A stretch of 64,000 nt of DNA from Paenirhodobacter hankyongi (GTDB taxonomy: Bacteria; Pseudomonadota; Alphaproteobacteria; Rhodobacterales; Rhodobacteraceae), in the NCBI RefSeq assembly GCF_003664585.1, contig NZ_RCHI01000006.1, positions 173,872 to 237,871 on the forward strand, written 5' to 3'. Below, one piece after another: positions 1-10,690 of this stretch. Under the pieces are notes generated by a model that saw only the letters and a list, made by a program, of their open reading frames with translations, made no database searches and was not told the origin of the DNA. How positions within the stretch are numbered: the stretch's first letter is position 1; every line of letters begins with the position of its first letter. Position numbers and translations under genes: made by a program.

Positions 1-1
1 C

Positions 2-580
2 CCGGTGCGGGTGATCGACGGCGACACGCTGGAGATTTCCGGCGAGCGGGTGCGGCTTTTCGGCATCGATGCGCCCGAGCATGACCAGCGCTGCACCGAT
101 GCGGCCGGCCGGCCCTGGGCCTGTGGCACACGCGCGACCGAGGCACTGCGCGACCTGGTCCAGGGCCGGGCCGTGCGCTGTTCGGGCGAGGAGCAGGACC
201 GCTACGGCCGGCTTGTGGCGCGCTGCACCGTCGCCGGGCGCGACCTTGGCGCGGAGATGGTGCGTGACGGCATGGCCTTCGCCTATCGCCGCTATTCGCT
301 CGATTACGTCGCCGAGGAGGGGCGGGCGAAGGCGGCCCGGCGCGGGATCTGGGCCGGTGCGGCCGAGAACCCCGCCGCGGTGCGCGCGGGCGCCCGGCCG
401 GTGCAGGCGGCGCCCAAGGACTGCGCGATCAAGGGCAACATCTCGTCGCGCGGGCGGATCTATCACCTGCCGGACGACCGCAGCTATGCCAGGACCCGGA
501 TCAACACTGCGACGGGCGAGCGCTGGTTCTGCACCGAGGCCGAGGCACGCGCCGCGGGCTGGCGCCACGCCGGCGACTGA
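2..580 (+). CDS. Thermonuclease (SNase-like) family protein, 5' truncated by window edge
   Basis: The reading frame is already open at the first complete codon, so the beginning, probably including a signal peptide, lies outside the window. The visible 190 or so residues begin in the nuclease core. The hallmark R..G.DAPE segment (VRLFGIDAPEH) supplies the first catalytic Arg and Glu, and DRYGR supplies the second catalytic Arg of the staphylococcal nuclease fold. A C-terminal extension (CAIKGNISSRGRIYH ... GERWFCTEAEARAAGWR) is the appendage common in proteobacterial secreted family members. The family hydrolyses DNA or RNA phosphodiester bonds in a Ca-dependent way, usually outside the cytoplasm. 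Substrate and location cannot be judged from this fragment. It ends 74 bases before the DUF1003 gene. Confidence 0.88.
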   Translation, partial: PVRVIDGDTLEISGERVRLFGIDAPEHDQRCTDAAGRPWACGTRATEALRDLVQGRAVRCSGEEQDRYGRLVARCTVAGRDLGAEMVRDGMAFAYRRYSLDYVAEEGRAKAARRGIWAGAAENPAAVRAGARPVQAAPKDCAIKGNISSRGRIYHLPDDRSYARTRINTATGERWFCTEAEARAAGWRHAGD

Positions 581-654
581 GGCACCGCGACGGCGGCGTG
601 GACAAGGGCCGCGCCGCAGCGCAGAGTTGCCGGACGTCGTTTCGGGAGACTGTC

Positions 655-1194
655 ATGGATGCAAAGCTGCGCGCGCTGGCCGAGCGCCTTCTGGGCAAGC
701 CGGTCGAGGCGCTGAGCGAGCGCGACCGGCGCGTGTTGAAGCGGGTGGCCGAGAAGGCGACGATCTCGCGCGATCTGAGCGTCGAGCACGGCAGCCTTGG
801 CGAGCGCGTCGCCGACCGGGTGGCGGCCTTCGGCGGCTCCTGGACCTTCATCTTCATCTTCCTCGGGTGCCTCGTGGCCTGGGTGGTGCTGAACGCGGTG
901 CTGCTGATGGCGCCGCCCGACCCTTACCCCTTCGTCTTCCTGAACCTGATCCTGTCGATGGTCGCGGCCTTTCAGGCGCCGGTGATCATGATGTCGCAAA
1001 ACCGTCAGGCCGAGAAGGACCGCGAGGCGGCGGCGCATGACTATGAGGTGAACCTGAAATCCGAGCTCGAGATCATGCGGCTGCACGAGAAGATCGACGA
1101 CATGCGGATGGTGGCGATCGAGGGGCGGTTCAAGGAACTCGAGGGGCGACTCGACGAGATTGCCGCGGCGTTGCGCAATCCGCCGCAGGTTTGA
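655..1194 (+). CDS. DUF1003 family membrane protein
   Basis: 179 residues. Two hydrophobic segments, about residues 61-84 and 92-113, form a helical hairpin. It is preceded by a charged N-terminal part and followed by a helical, charged C-terminal tail (about 115-175) that looks coiled-coil. This layout and the MSQNRQAEKDR stretch after the second helix are typical of DUF1003, an inner-membrane family of unknown function. The start at 655 was preferred over an in-frame GTG at 598 because GGGAGA sits just upstream and the protein then begins MDAKLRAL with no odd extension. It stands alone between the nuclease gene and a small DUF465 gene, and no role can be inferred from the neighbours. Confidence 0.85.
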   Translation: MDAKLRALAERLLGKPVEALSERDRRVLKRVAEKATISRDLSVEHGSLGERVADRVAAFGGSWTFIFIFLGCLVAWVVLNAVLLMAPPDPYPFVFLNLILSMVAAFQAPVIMMSQNRQAEKDREAAAHDYEVNLKSELEIMRLHEKIDDMRMVAIEGRFKELEGRLDEIAAALRNPPQV

Positions 1195-1262
1195 CCCGGG
1201 TCAAGGCGGGGCGGGCGCTTTCCGGCTAGGGTTCTCGTGACTTTAAGAGAGGGAGAGGCCAG

Positions 1263-1508
1263 ATGTCCAACACGCCGCACACGCTGCAGGAAGAATTCCC
1301 CTTCGCGATCGAGAAGCTGCGCGCGCTCAAGGGCGCGGACCCGCGCTTTGCGAAGCTGCTCGAGGATTATGACGCGATCAATGACCGTGTGCACCGCGCG
1401 GAAACCCATGTCGATGCGATGGACGAGCTGGCCGAGGTGGCGCTGCGCAAGCAGCGTGCCGCGATCAAGGACGAGATCGCGCGGGCGCTGGCCTTGGCCG
1501 ACGTCTGA
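1263..1508 (+). CDS. DUF465 (YdcH-like) small protein
   Basis: An 81-residue, fully helical, charged protein without signal or membrane segment. The sequence (FAIEKLRALKGADPRFAKLLEDYDAINDRVHRAE ... LRKQRAAIKDEIARAL) matches the DUF465/YdcH family, short cytoplasmic coiled-coil proteins of unknown function that are very common in Rhodobacteraceae. The start is supported by a strong GAGAGGGAGAGG ribosome-binding stretch. It is followed 22 bases later by a perfect hairpin, which closes the unit against the convergent pccR gene. Family assignment is fairly sure; function is not known. Confidence 0.85.
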   Translation: MSNTPHTLQEEFPFAIEKLRALKGADPRFAKLLEDYDAINDRVHRAETHVDAMDELAEVALRKQRAAIKDEIARALALADV

Positions 1509-1530
1509 GACGACGGGCTGGCGAAACGGC

Positions 1531-1556
1531 AAGGCCCCGGGGAAGCCCGGGGCCTT
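1531..1556. terminator. Bidirectional terminator between DUF465 gene and pccR
   Basis: A perfect 11-base stem (AAGGCCCCGGG / CCCGGGGCCTT) encloses the 4-base loop GAAG. T residues follow on the right arm and, because of the leading A residues, also on the minus strand. It lies between two convergent genes and can serve both. Confidence 0.85.
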
Positions 1557-1561
1557 TTCCG

Positions 1562-2956
1562 TCAGGCGATGTCATAGGGCAGCAGGCCGCGCCGGTCCGG
1601 GTCGACGCGCAGCCGCCGTTCCAGCGGCGGCACCGAGCGCTGGTGGCAATCCTTGCGCTCGCAGATCCGGCAGGAAATGCCGATCGGCTGATAGGCGCGG
1701 GGGTTCGTCAGTTCCATGTCGTCGGCATAGACGAGGCCGCGGGCATGGCTGACCTCGCAGCCAAGGCAGATCGCATAGCGCCGCACCGGCGCGGTGAAGG
1801 AGCCGCCGGGTTTCGACACGTCGCGCGCCAGGCACAGATAGCGCACGCCGTCGGGGGTCTCGGCAAGCTGGCGCAGGAAGCGGGTCGGCGTCTCGAAGGC
1901 CTGGTGCACGTTCCACAGCGGGCAGGCGCCGCCGAAGCGGGCGAATTGCAGCCGTGTCGCCGAGTGGCGCTTGGTGATCGTGCCGGCCTGATCGACGCGG
2001 ACGAAGAAGAAGGGGATCCCCTTCGCGCCCGGCCGCTGCAGCGTCGAGAGCCGGTGCGCCACCTGCTCGATCGAGGCGCCGAAGATGTCGGCGAGGCGCT
2101 CGAGGTCGTGGCGGGTCTCCTGCGCGGCCTCGAGGAAGGCGCGGTAGGGCATCAGCGCGGCGCCGGCGAAATAGTTCGCCAGCCCGATCTTGGCGATGGC
2201 GCGCGAGGTTTCGGACTGGAAGCGCGCAAGGTCGAGCGTGGCGTCGATCAGCTCGTTCTGGGTGATGAGCGCGACCTGATGCAAAAGCTGGAAGGCCTGG
2301 GTCGGGCGCCCGGCATGGGAGGAGATGCGCAGCGTTTCGCCTTCGCGGGTGCGCAGGGCCGAAATGTCGGAAAACTGCACGTCGACGCCACGCTTCGCCA
2401 GCACCTCGATGGCCCGGGAAATCGGGTCCATCCTGTTGCCGCCGGGGCAGGAAAAGCGTTCCGCCGCGCGGTCGACCGCATCGAGGTAATTGTCGCAATA
2501 GTGAAAGAAGTCGCGCACCTCTTCCCAGGGGCTTACGACCGTCTGCGCGCCCTCGCGGCCCAGGGCCTCGTCGAGCGAGGCAAGCCGTTCATGCGCCTGC
2601 CGATAGGCGCGGTGCAGCTCGAGGAACGAGCGCGCCAGCGCCGGCGCGTTCGAGGCGGCGAGCCGCAGATCGGCGAGCGGCGGGGCGCCATCGGCAAAGA
2701 CCGGATCGGCGAGCGCCTCGCGCATGTCGCTGACCAGCCGCTCGGCATCGCCCGCCGAGAGCTCGGTCACATCCAGCCCGAACTCGCCCGCCAGCGCCAG
2801 CACCACCGTGGCCGAGACCGGGCGGTGGTTGTTCTCCATCTGGTTCAGATAGGGCAGCGAAACGCCCAGCCGGTCGGCGAAGGCCTTCTGCGTCAGACCG
2901 AGTCGCGCCCGCGTCTCGCGCAGCTTCACCCCGGCGTAGAGTTTCTGAGTCGCCAT
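1562..2956 (-). CDS. pccR: PccR-like short-chain fatty acyl-CoA responsive XRE regulator (ScfR family)
   Basis: 464 residues. An N-terminal XRE helix-turn-helix (about 10-65, LGLTQKAFADRLGVSLPYLNQMEN) is followed by a region related to the IrrE/ImmA fold, in which the metal motif HExxH is not conserved (HQVALITQNE). The C-terminal DUF2083 domain carries conserved cysteines C397, C400, C429, C432 and C437. This is the layout of the ScfR family (RamB, PrpR, PccR). PccR of Rhodobacter sphaeroides controls propionyl-CoA carboxylase genes, and mycobacterial PrpR binds an FeS cluster through such cysteines. The start at 2956 was chosen over TTG at 2974 because AAGGGAGGG precedes it. TTTGCAAA operators lie at its own promoter and before pccB, so autoregulation and control of pccB are inferred. 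Confidence 0.9.
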   Translation of the reverse strand: MATQKLYAGVKLRETRARLGLTQKAFADRLGVSLPYLNQMENNHRPVSATVVLALAGEFGLDVTELSAGDAERLVSDMREALADPVFADGAPPLADLRLAASNAPALARSFLELHRAYRQAHERLASLDEALGREGAQTVVSPWEEVRDFFHYCDNYLDAVDRAAERFSCPGGNRMDPISRAIEVLAKRGVDVQFSDISALRTREGETLRISSHAGRPTQAFQLLHQVALITQNELIDATLDLARFQSETSRAIAKIGLANYFAGAALMPYRAFLEAAQETRHDLERLADIFGASIEQVAHRLSTLQRPGAKGIPFFFVRVDQAGTITKRHSATRLQFARFGGACPLWNVHQAFETPTRFLRQLAETPDGVRYLCLARDVSKPGGSFTAPVRRYAICLGCEVSHARGLVYADDMELTNPRAYQPIGISCRICERKDCHQRSVPPLERRLRVDPDRRGLLPYDIA

Positions 2957-2967
2957 CGCGCCCTCCC

Positions 2968-2995
2968 TTTGCAAAGCGAGTGGTAGCTTTGCAAA
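2968..2995 (-). promoter_or_regulatory. PccR-type operator pair upstream of pccR
   Basis: Two perfect copies of the palindrome TTTGCAAA lie at 2968-2975 and 2988-2995, 20 bases start to start (two helical turns). The proximal copy overlaps the A-rich left part of the pccR ribosome-binding site, so binding there could directly block expression. TTTGCAAA is the known half-site of R. sphaeroides PccR; the autoregulatory role here is inferred. Confidence 0.8.
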
Positions 2996-3004
2996 ACTTC
3001 GGCG

Positions 3005-4201
3005 TCAAATCCCGAGGCGGCGACGGCGGTGATAGACCCAGCCGATCGCCGCGACCGAGCCCGCCGAGCACAGCCCCATCAGCACGACAAGCGGCAGCGC
3101 GCCGGTGCCCGGGCCGAGGATCAGCCCCGCGGCCGAGGAAACGATGGCGCCGCCACCGATCGTCAGCGTCGCGCCAAGGCCCGAGGCGGTGCCGGCAAGC
3201 TCGGGCCGCACGCTCATCATCCCGGCATTGGCCGAGGGCAGCGACAGCCCGTTGCCGATGCTGGTCAGCCCGACGGTGCCGAAGAAGAGCACCGGGTGGT
3301 GCAGGCCCGCCGCCTCGGCGGCAAGCGAGAGCGCGAGAATGGCAGTGGCGAAGGCGGTGCCGATCAGCACCATCCGGTCCATGCCAAGCCGCGTGGCGAA
3401 GCGGCCCGAGAGGAAATTGCCGATCACATAGCCGCCCGCGGGCACTGCGAAGAAATAGCCGACTTCGGCCGGGCTGAGCCCGAAGACCTGCGCGCCGACG
3501 AAGGGGGCGCCGCCGAGATAGGCGAAATAGACCGCCGAGGCGAGTGCCGCGGACAGGCTATAGCCCCAGAACCGGTGCGAGCGCAGCAGCACCGGATAGC
3601 CCGCCAGCTGGTCGCGGAAGGGAACGCCGCCTGCGCTCAGCGTCTCGCCCAGATCGGCCCAGACAAGGGCAAGGGTGAGCGCGCCGAGAACGAAGAGCAG
3701 CAGGAAGCTCGACCGCCAGCCGAAGGCGACGTCGAGAAAGCCGCCGACCACCGGCCCGACCATCGGCACCAGCGCCATGCCCATGGTGACATAGCCGATC
3801 ATCGAGGCCGCCTCGGGCCCCGGGAACATGTCGCGCACGGCGGCACGCGACAGCACGAAGGAGGTGGCGATCACCGCCTGCGCGAAACGCGCGGCCAGGA
3901 AGGTCTCGGCCGAGGGCGCCAGAAGCGTGCCGAGCGAGGCGAGGGTGAAGACGGCATAGACCGCGAGCAGCACCCGGCGCCGGCCGAAGCGGTCGGAGAT
4001 CGGCCCGATCACCAGTTGCAGGAGCGCCGAGACCCCGAGATAGGCCGAGACGGCGAGCTGCATCACCGCGTAATCCACGCCGAAATGCTGCGCCATGCCG
4101 GTCAGCGAGGGCAGGAACACGTTCATGCTGAGCGCGGCAAGCCCGGAGACAAGCACGAGGGTGACGATCTGGGGCGGGGAGCGACGGTTCAGAAAGGCCA
4201 T
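3005..4201 (-). CDS. Bcr/CflA-type MFS drug efflux transporter
   Basis: 398 residues with about twelve hydrophobic segments. The MFS motif A (GPISDRFGRRRVLL) follows the second helix. The N-terminus (SPPQIVTLVLVSGLAALSMNVFLPSLTGMAQHF) matches the Bcr/CflA group of proton-driven drug and sulfonamide/bicyclomycin exporters. It sits in the inner membrane; substrates cannot be told from sequence. Its stop lies just upstream of the pccR promoter, and it is followed upstream by a DUF486 gene on the same strand, 81 bases apart, so both may share a transcript. No regulator of its own is visible, and its place between pccR and pccB seems incidental. Confidence 0.85.
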   Translation of the reverse strand: MAFLNRRSPPQIVTLVLVSGLAALSMNVFLPSLTGMAQHFGVDYAVMQLAVSAYLGVSALLQLVIGPISDRFGRRRVLLAVYAVFTLASLGTLLAPSAETFLAARFAQAVIATSFVLSRAAVRDMFPGPEAASMIGYVTMGMALVPMVGPVVGGFLDVAFGWRSSFLLLFVLGALTLALVWADLGETLSAGGVPFRDQLAGYPVLLRSHRFWGYSLSAALASAVYFAYLGGAPFVGAQVFGLSPAEVGYFFAVPAGGYVIGNFLSGRFATRLGMDRMVLIGTAFATAILALSLAAEAAGLHHPVLFFGTVGLTSIGNGLSLPSANAGMMSVRPELAGTASGLGATLTIGGGAIVSSAAGLILGPGTGALPLVVLMGLCSAGSVAAIGWVYHRRRRLGI

Positions 4202-4282
4202 GGCTCAGCGCTAGGGGCCGGGGCGGGCTTTGTCCATCGCGGAAATGTGTCGGCACAAGAGCCGGGTGCGGGGCAGGGGCGC

Positions 4283-4633
4283 TCAGCTGCGGCCGGTGAA
4301 GATCACCGCGACGCCCGCGACGATCAGCACGAAGCCCGCGACGGTGCGCCAGGTGATCGCCTCGCCCAGCCAGACGGCGTTGAACAGCACGAAGATGGTG
4401 AGCGAGATCACCTCCTGGATGGTCTTCAGCTGCGCCGCCGACAGGGCGCCATAGCCGATCCGGTTCGCCGGCACCTGCAGCAGGTATTCGAAGAAGGCGA
4501 TGCCCCAGCTGACCAGAATCGCGACGATCAGTGGCGCCGACTTGAAACGCAGATGGCCATACCAGGCGACCGTCATGAACAGGTTCGAGGCGGTGAGCAG
4601 AAGCACGGTGATGAGCGGAGCGGGAAGCGACAT
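4283..4633 (-). CDS. DMT-superfamily small membrane protein (DUF486)
   Basis: 116 residues with four predicted transmembrane helices, the size of half a drug/metabolite transporter. The sequence (ASNLFMTVAWYGHLRFKSAPL ... SWGIAFFEYLLQVPANRIGYG ... AQLKTIQEVISLTIFVLF) matches the DUF486 family of EamA-like four-helix proteins. Function is unknown; related small DMT proteins act as dimers. The start at 4633 is the ATG just before the first helix. The longer in-frame reading to 4723 adds an Arg-rich, unlikely N-terminus. Its upstream region runs back to back with the pccB promoter, so this gene and pccB are divergent. Confidence 0.8.
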   Translation of the reverse strand: MSLPAPLITVLLLTASNLFMTVAWYGHLRFKSAPLIVAILVSWGIAFFEYLLQVPANRIGYGALSAAQLKTIQEVISLTIFVLFNAVWLGEAITWRTVAGFVLIVAGVAVIFTGRS

Positions 4634-4842
4634 GGCGGACCTGCGACGAGGGGAGACAGCTCGGCTTAGCGCGCCGCGGCCGCTCTCGCCAGAGCCTTTG
4701 CAGCGGCGGAGAGCGATGTGCAAGCAAGGGGTTGCATGTCCTTTCCGGCAGGATCACCTTGCGTCAGGTCGAAGCGGAAGGCGGGAGGAGTCGGCGCCGA
4801 AATTCGCGAATATGCAATTCGCACGCAAGGCGCTGCCAACAA

Positions 4843-4892
4843 TTTGCAAATTTTCGCAAATCCGCTTTGTAATAATCTTGCGCAAGTATAGG
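4843..4892 (+). promoter_or_regulatory. pccB promoter with PccR-type operator
   Basis: TTTGCAAA at 4843-4850 is followed by the near copy TTCGCAAA at 4853-4860, ten bases start to start (one helical turn). A -10-like TATAGG is at 4887-4892, with a poor -35 region around 4865-4872 (CTTTGTAA). The operator ends just upstream of the -35 region, which suits an activator touching RNA polymerase. A further palindrome, TTGCGCAA, sits at 4878-4885 between the -35 and -10 regions. Site identity comes from the known PccR motif; the mode of action is inferred. Confidence 0.7.
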
Positions 4893-4918
4893 GTGCGCCA
4901 AACGTCGGAGGGGACCCC

Positions 4919-6451
<1,533 letters not shown>

Positions 6452-6461
6452 GGGGCGCGGA

Positions 6462-6905
6462 ATGGGGCGCGTGGCCGGGCAGATGCGACGCCTGAGCAGG
6501 GTGGCAGCCGTCATCCTGACCGGGATCGCGCTTGCCCGGCCCGCCTCCGCCGGGGCGGCGGGGGAGGGTGCGCCGGTTCCGGTGCCTTCCGGCGAGGAGG
6601 TGCACTGGATCGAGACGATCCGGGATTCGCAGGGGCCCGCCGGGCTGACCCTTCGGTTCCGCTTTCTCGCTCCCGCCATCGGGGGCGAGAACCCGATCTC
6701 GCAGGAGGCGGCCCAGGCGGACATGCAGGCGTTGTGCGACGGATTCGCGCTGTCTCGCGTGCCTGAAACCGGACCGACGCCGGCGCAGATCATCATCAGC
6801 CTGTCGGACCGGCTTGTCCCCTTCGGGGAGACCGACGACGACGCGGTGCAGTATTTCGAGGCCTATTCCATTGAGGACGGGGCCTGTGTTTGGGAGTTGT
6901 TCTGA
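6462..6905 (+). CDS. Conserved hypothetical exported protein in the pcc cluster
   Basis: 147 residues. A basic N-terminus and hydrophobic stretch (RRLSRVAAVILTGIALARPASA) look like a signal peptide with cleavage near residue 30. The mature part is rich in acidic residues and contains one possible Cys pair (LCDGFALSR and GACVWELF at the C-terminal end). No enzyme motif was recognised. Homologues at the same place between pccB and pccA occur in Rhodobacteraceae, and I believe they form an unnamed DUF (possibly DUF6497), but I cannot confirm this. It begins only 10 bases after pccB with GAGGGG ahead of the ATG, so it is probably co-transcribed with pccB. An alternative ATG at 6483 would shorten the signal region. 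Confidence 0.7.
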   Translation: MGRVAGQMRRLSRVAAVILTGIALARPASAGAAGEGAPVPVPSGEEVHWIETIRDSQGPAGLTLRFRFLAPAIGGENPISQEAAQADMQALCDGFALSRVPETGPTPAQIIISLSDRLVPFGETDDDAVQYFEAYSIEDGACVWELF

Positions 6906-7167
6906 TGCGTGGCGGGAGGAGCCGGAAAGCAGGGCAGGGGGCGGGCGCGCTGGCGCCGCGCCGCGTGCCGGCGTGCCGCGTGGCTTTTCCGCATCGGGAT
7001 GATGCGGCCGTGCCACAGCGGCCGCAGATTGCATCTTGCCACTTCTTCGCCCTGAAAACGCAAGATATTGTGACTCGGGGCCGGAATCATCCGGCTCTTG
7101 GCATGATCGGGGAAAAGGAACCGCGGGAGATTTCGCCGCGGCAGCTCCAGCCCCATTGGAGAACAAA

Positions 7168-7287
7168 ATGTCGAAAGCTCTCATCGCTGTTGCTCTGCTC
7201 GCCTTCGTCGCCGCCTGCGCCCCGAAGACCGAGCCGGCCGCTCCGGCCGTCACGACCGAACCGACCTACACCGGCAAGTACAAGTGA
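7168..7287 (+). CDS. Very small lipoprotein
   Basis: 39 residues, starting at an ATG preceded by TTGGAGAA. A hydrophobic signal (SKALIAVALLAFVAAC) ends in the lipobox VAAC, so the mature lipoprotein has only about 22 residues beginning CAPKTEPAAPA. It is rich in Ala, Pro and Thr and ends KYK. Size and composition resemble entericidin-like or other tiny envelope lipoproteins, but no family is certain. A good terminator follows six bases after the stop, and a 262-base gap lies before it, so it is likely a separate transcript inside the pcc locus. Function is unknown. Confidence 0.75.
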   Translation: MSKALIAVALLAFVAACAPKTEPAAPAVTTEPTYTGKYK

Positions 7288-7293
7288 TCTGAT

Positions 7294-7327
7294 CCGGGGG
7301 CGGGGCGCCGCTGCCGCCCCCGGCTTT
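7294..7327 (+). terminator. Rho-independent terminator after the small lipoprotein gene
   Basis: A ten-base perfect stem (CCGGGGGCGG / CCGCCCCCGG) with a ten-base GC-rich loop is followed by CTTTTCG. It lies six bases beyond the stop codon of the lipoprotein gene. Confidence 0.85.
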
Positions 7328-7443
7328 TCGCGGGTCGCCGCCCTGGCCTTGCGCCGCGGCGACCTGCTGCCCTCCCGTTGCGTGTTGCAACGGTTGCCTT
7401 CGGGCCCGCGGACGTGCGAACTGATCCGTCAGGAGGGCAGAAC

Positions 7444-7839
7444 ATGCTGAAACATCGCGGATTTCCCGGGCGTTTGCCCGGCACCGACTATCACTTCACG
7501 ATCCGGCGGGCGAACAAGGAAGGCCCGACGAAGATCGTGCGGCGCGAACGCTACAAGGATCGCGCCCCGGCCGACCGCCGGGCCGACGCGGGCTTCATGG
7601 CCGCGCTGTGGGACTATTTCGGCGAGGAACCCTTCGAGCGCGGCAATCTCGACGCCGGCCGGCTGAGCTGGCTGATCGGGCGCGAGGTCGTGGCCGCCGA
7701 GGAACCCTTCGACCCGGCGTCCTATGACCAGCTGCTGCAGATCGACGTGAAACGCGCGCAGGCCTCGTTCCCCGAGGTCTTCTCCGATCCCGACGCGTTC
7801 AGCTGGGACGCGGACGACGAGGAGGACGACTGGGCATGA
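7444..7839 (+). CDS. Conserved hypothetical cytoplasmic protein
   Basis: 131 residues with no signal peptide or membrane helix. The N-terminal half is basic (FTIRRANKEGPTKIVRRERYKDRAPADRRA) and the C-terminal end very acidic (DADDEEDDWA). The middle contains WDYFGEEPFERGNLDAGRLSWLIGR. I recognise no known domain. A strong AGGAGGG before the ATG and ordinary codon use for this genome indicate a real gene. It sits between two small lipoprotein genes within the pcc locus and ends 352 bases before the next gene. Any link with propionyl-CoA metabolism is only by position. Confidence 0.7.
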   Translation: MLKHRGFPGRLPGTDYHFTIRRANKEGPTKIVRRERYKDRAPADRRADAGFMAALWDYFGEEPFERGNLDAGRLSWLIGREVVAAEEPFDPASYDQLLQIDVKRAQASFPEVFSDPDAFSWDADDEEDDWA

Positions 7840-8191
7840 ACACGCCGCTCCTTCCGCACCATGGGCAGCTTGCCGCCGACCGGCTTTTCGCCGGGCGGAA
7901 TGGCTTTGCCAAAGCCGTGCGGGCGGCGCAGTCTGGTCCCATGGCCGGCCCCCGTTTCCAGGCGGGTGACCGGCCTCACATCCCCACCCTTTCCTTGACG
8001 TCGCGGTTCGGCCTTGCGGCCGGACCGCACCCCCGTTTCCGCGCCGATCGGCGCCGCCTTGCCGATGCCGACGCGCATCGGCGGTGGCTTGCCGATCGGG
8101 CAGAGGGGCGGCGCGAATTGCACTTTTCTTCACATCGGGCTGCGCTAGGTTCCGTCGCAATAACAACCCCCGATGGAGGCAGTGTTCCGAC
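7840..8191. other. 352-base gap without a convincing gene
   Basis: An open frame from 7836 runs through this gap but collides with the lipoprotein gene at 8192 and has an implausible composition. The stretch contains several dyads: CCGGC-TTTTC-GCCGG near 7880, a perfect 14-base palindrome GCGCCGATCGGCGC at 8041-8054, and GCCGATGC / GCATCGGC at 8061-8082. Presumably it holds the promoter for the lipoprotein gene, but no hexamer pair with good spacing was found. Confidence 0.5.
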
Positions 8192-8404
8192 ATGCGCAAA
8201 TCCCCGATTCTTCTCGCCCTGCTCGCTGGTGCCGCTCTGGCCGGCTGCATGGAAACCGACGGCCAGCGCGCCCTTGCCGGCGCCGCGGCGGGTGCCGTCG
8301 TCGCCGATGCGACCGACAACAACGCGATCGCCGGTGCGGCGATCGGCGCGGCCGGCGGTGCGCTGTGCGACGACATGGGCCTGTGCAACAAGCGCGGCTA
8401 CTGA
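8192..8404 (+). CDS. Glycine-zipper small lipoprotein
   Basis: 70 residues. The signal sequence RKSPILLALLAGAALAGC ends in a textbook lipobox (LAGC), so the mature protein is lipid-anchored at Cys19. It then contains a glycine/alanine zipper (ALAGAAAGAVVADATDNNAIAGAAIGAAGGAL), like small outer-membrane lipoproteins of the YMGG/SlyB glycine-zipper kind. Two further Cys residues near the end (LCDDMGLCNKRGY) could form a disulfide. GGAGG lies about 12 bases before the ATG, a rather long spacing. It is the last gene before pccA, separated from it by a large hairpin. Function is unknown. Confidence 0.78.
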   Translation: MRKSPILLALLAGAALAGCMETDGQRALAGAAAGAVVADATDNNAIAGAAIGAAGGALCDDMGLCNKRGY

Positions 8405-8455
8405 GACCATTCTGACGGCCCGCCCCGGCGCGGCCGCTCGACGCCATCCGACCAG

Positions 8456-8489
8456 CAATGCCACCGGGGGACAGCCCCCGGTGGCATTG
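8456..8489. terminator. 15-bp perfect stem-loop between lipoprotein gene and pccA
   Basis: The arms CAATGCCACCGGGGG and CCCCCGGTGGCATTG are perfectly complementary around the loop ACAG. There is no T tract on either strand, so it is either a weak terminator or an RNA-processing or stability element in the pccA leader, 80 bases before the start codon. Confidence 0.6.
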
Positions 8490-8568
8490 TGCGTTCTCGG
8501 GGATCACATCACCAATCATGTTGAGAAGGCGCGGAACGATTTCCCGCGCCTGGAGGGAAGGGACTGAC

Positions 8569-10575
<2,007 letters not shown>

Positions 10576-10653
10576 TGCAACGGCGGTCGCCGCGGAGGAG
10601 GGGGGCCGAGTGCCCCGCCGCCCCGGCGGCCGCCGGCGCATGCGTTCCGACCT

Positions 10654-10685
10654 GCCGCGGGGCCGCAAGGCCCCCGGCGTCATTT
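10654..10685. terminator. Terminator between pccA and the convergent DUF4174 gene
   Basis: The stem GCCG-C-GGGGCC pairs with GGCCCC-C-GGC around the loop GCAA and is followed by GTCATTTT. It lies in the 115-base gap after pccA and ends just before the stop of the opposite gene, so it may act on both strands. Confidence 0.7.
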
Positions 10686-10690
10686 TCGGG

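Noticed and set aside
7905..7918. CTTTGCCAAAG as a PccR operator
   Set aside because: The core is TTTGCCAAA, not TTTGCAAA. It lies inside the gap with many dyads and has no partner at helical spacing.
7836..8567. 243-residue open frame starting with ATGA overlap after the 131-residue protein gene
   Set aside because: It runs through a lipoprotein gene with a clear lipobox in another frame and through the 8456 hairpin, and its Arg/Pro/Ser-rich composition is that of out-of-frame GC-rich DNA.
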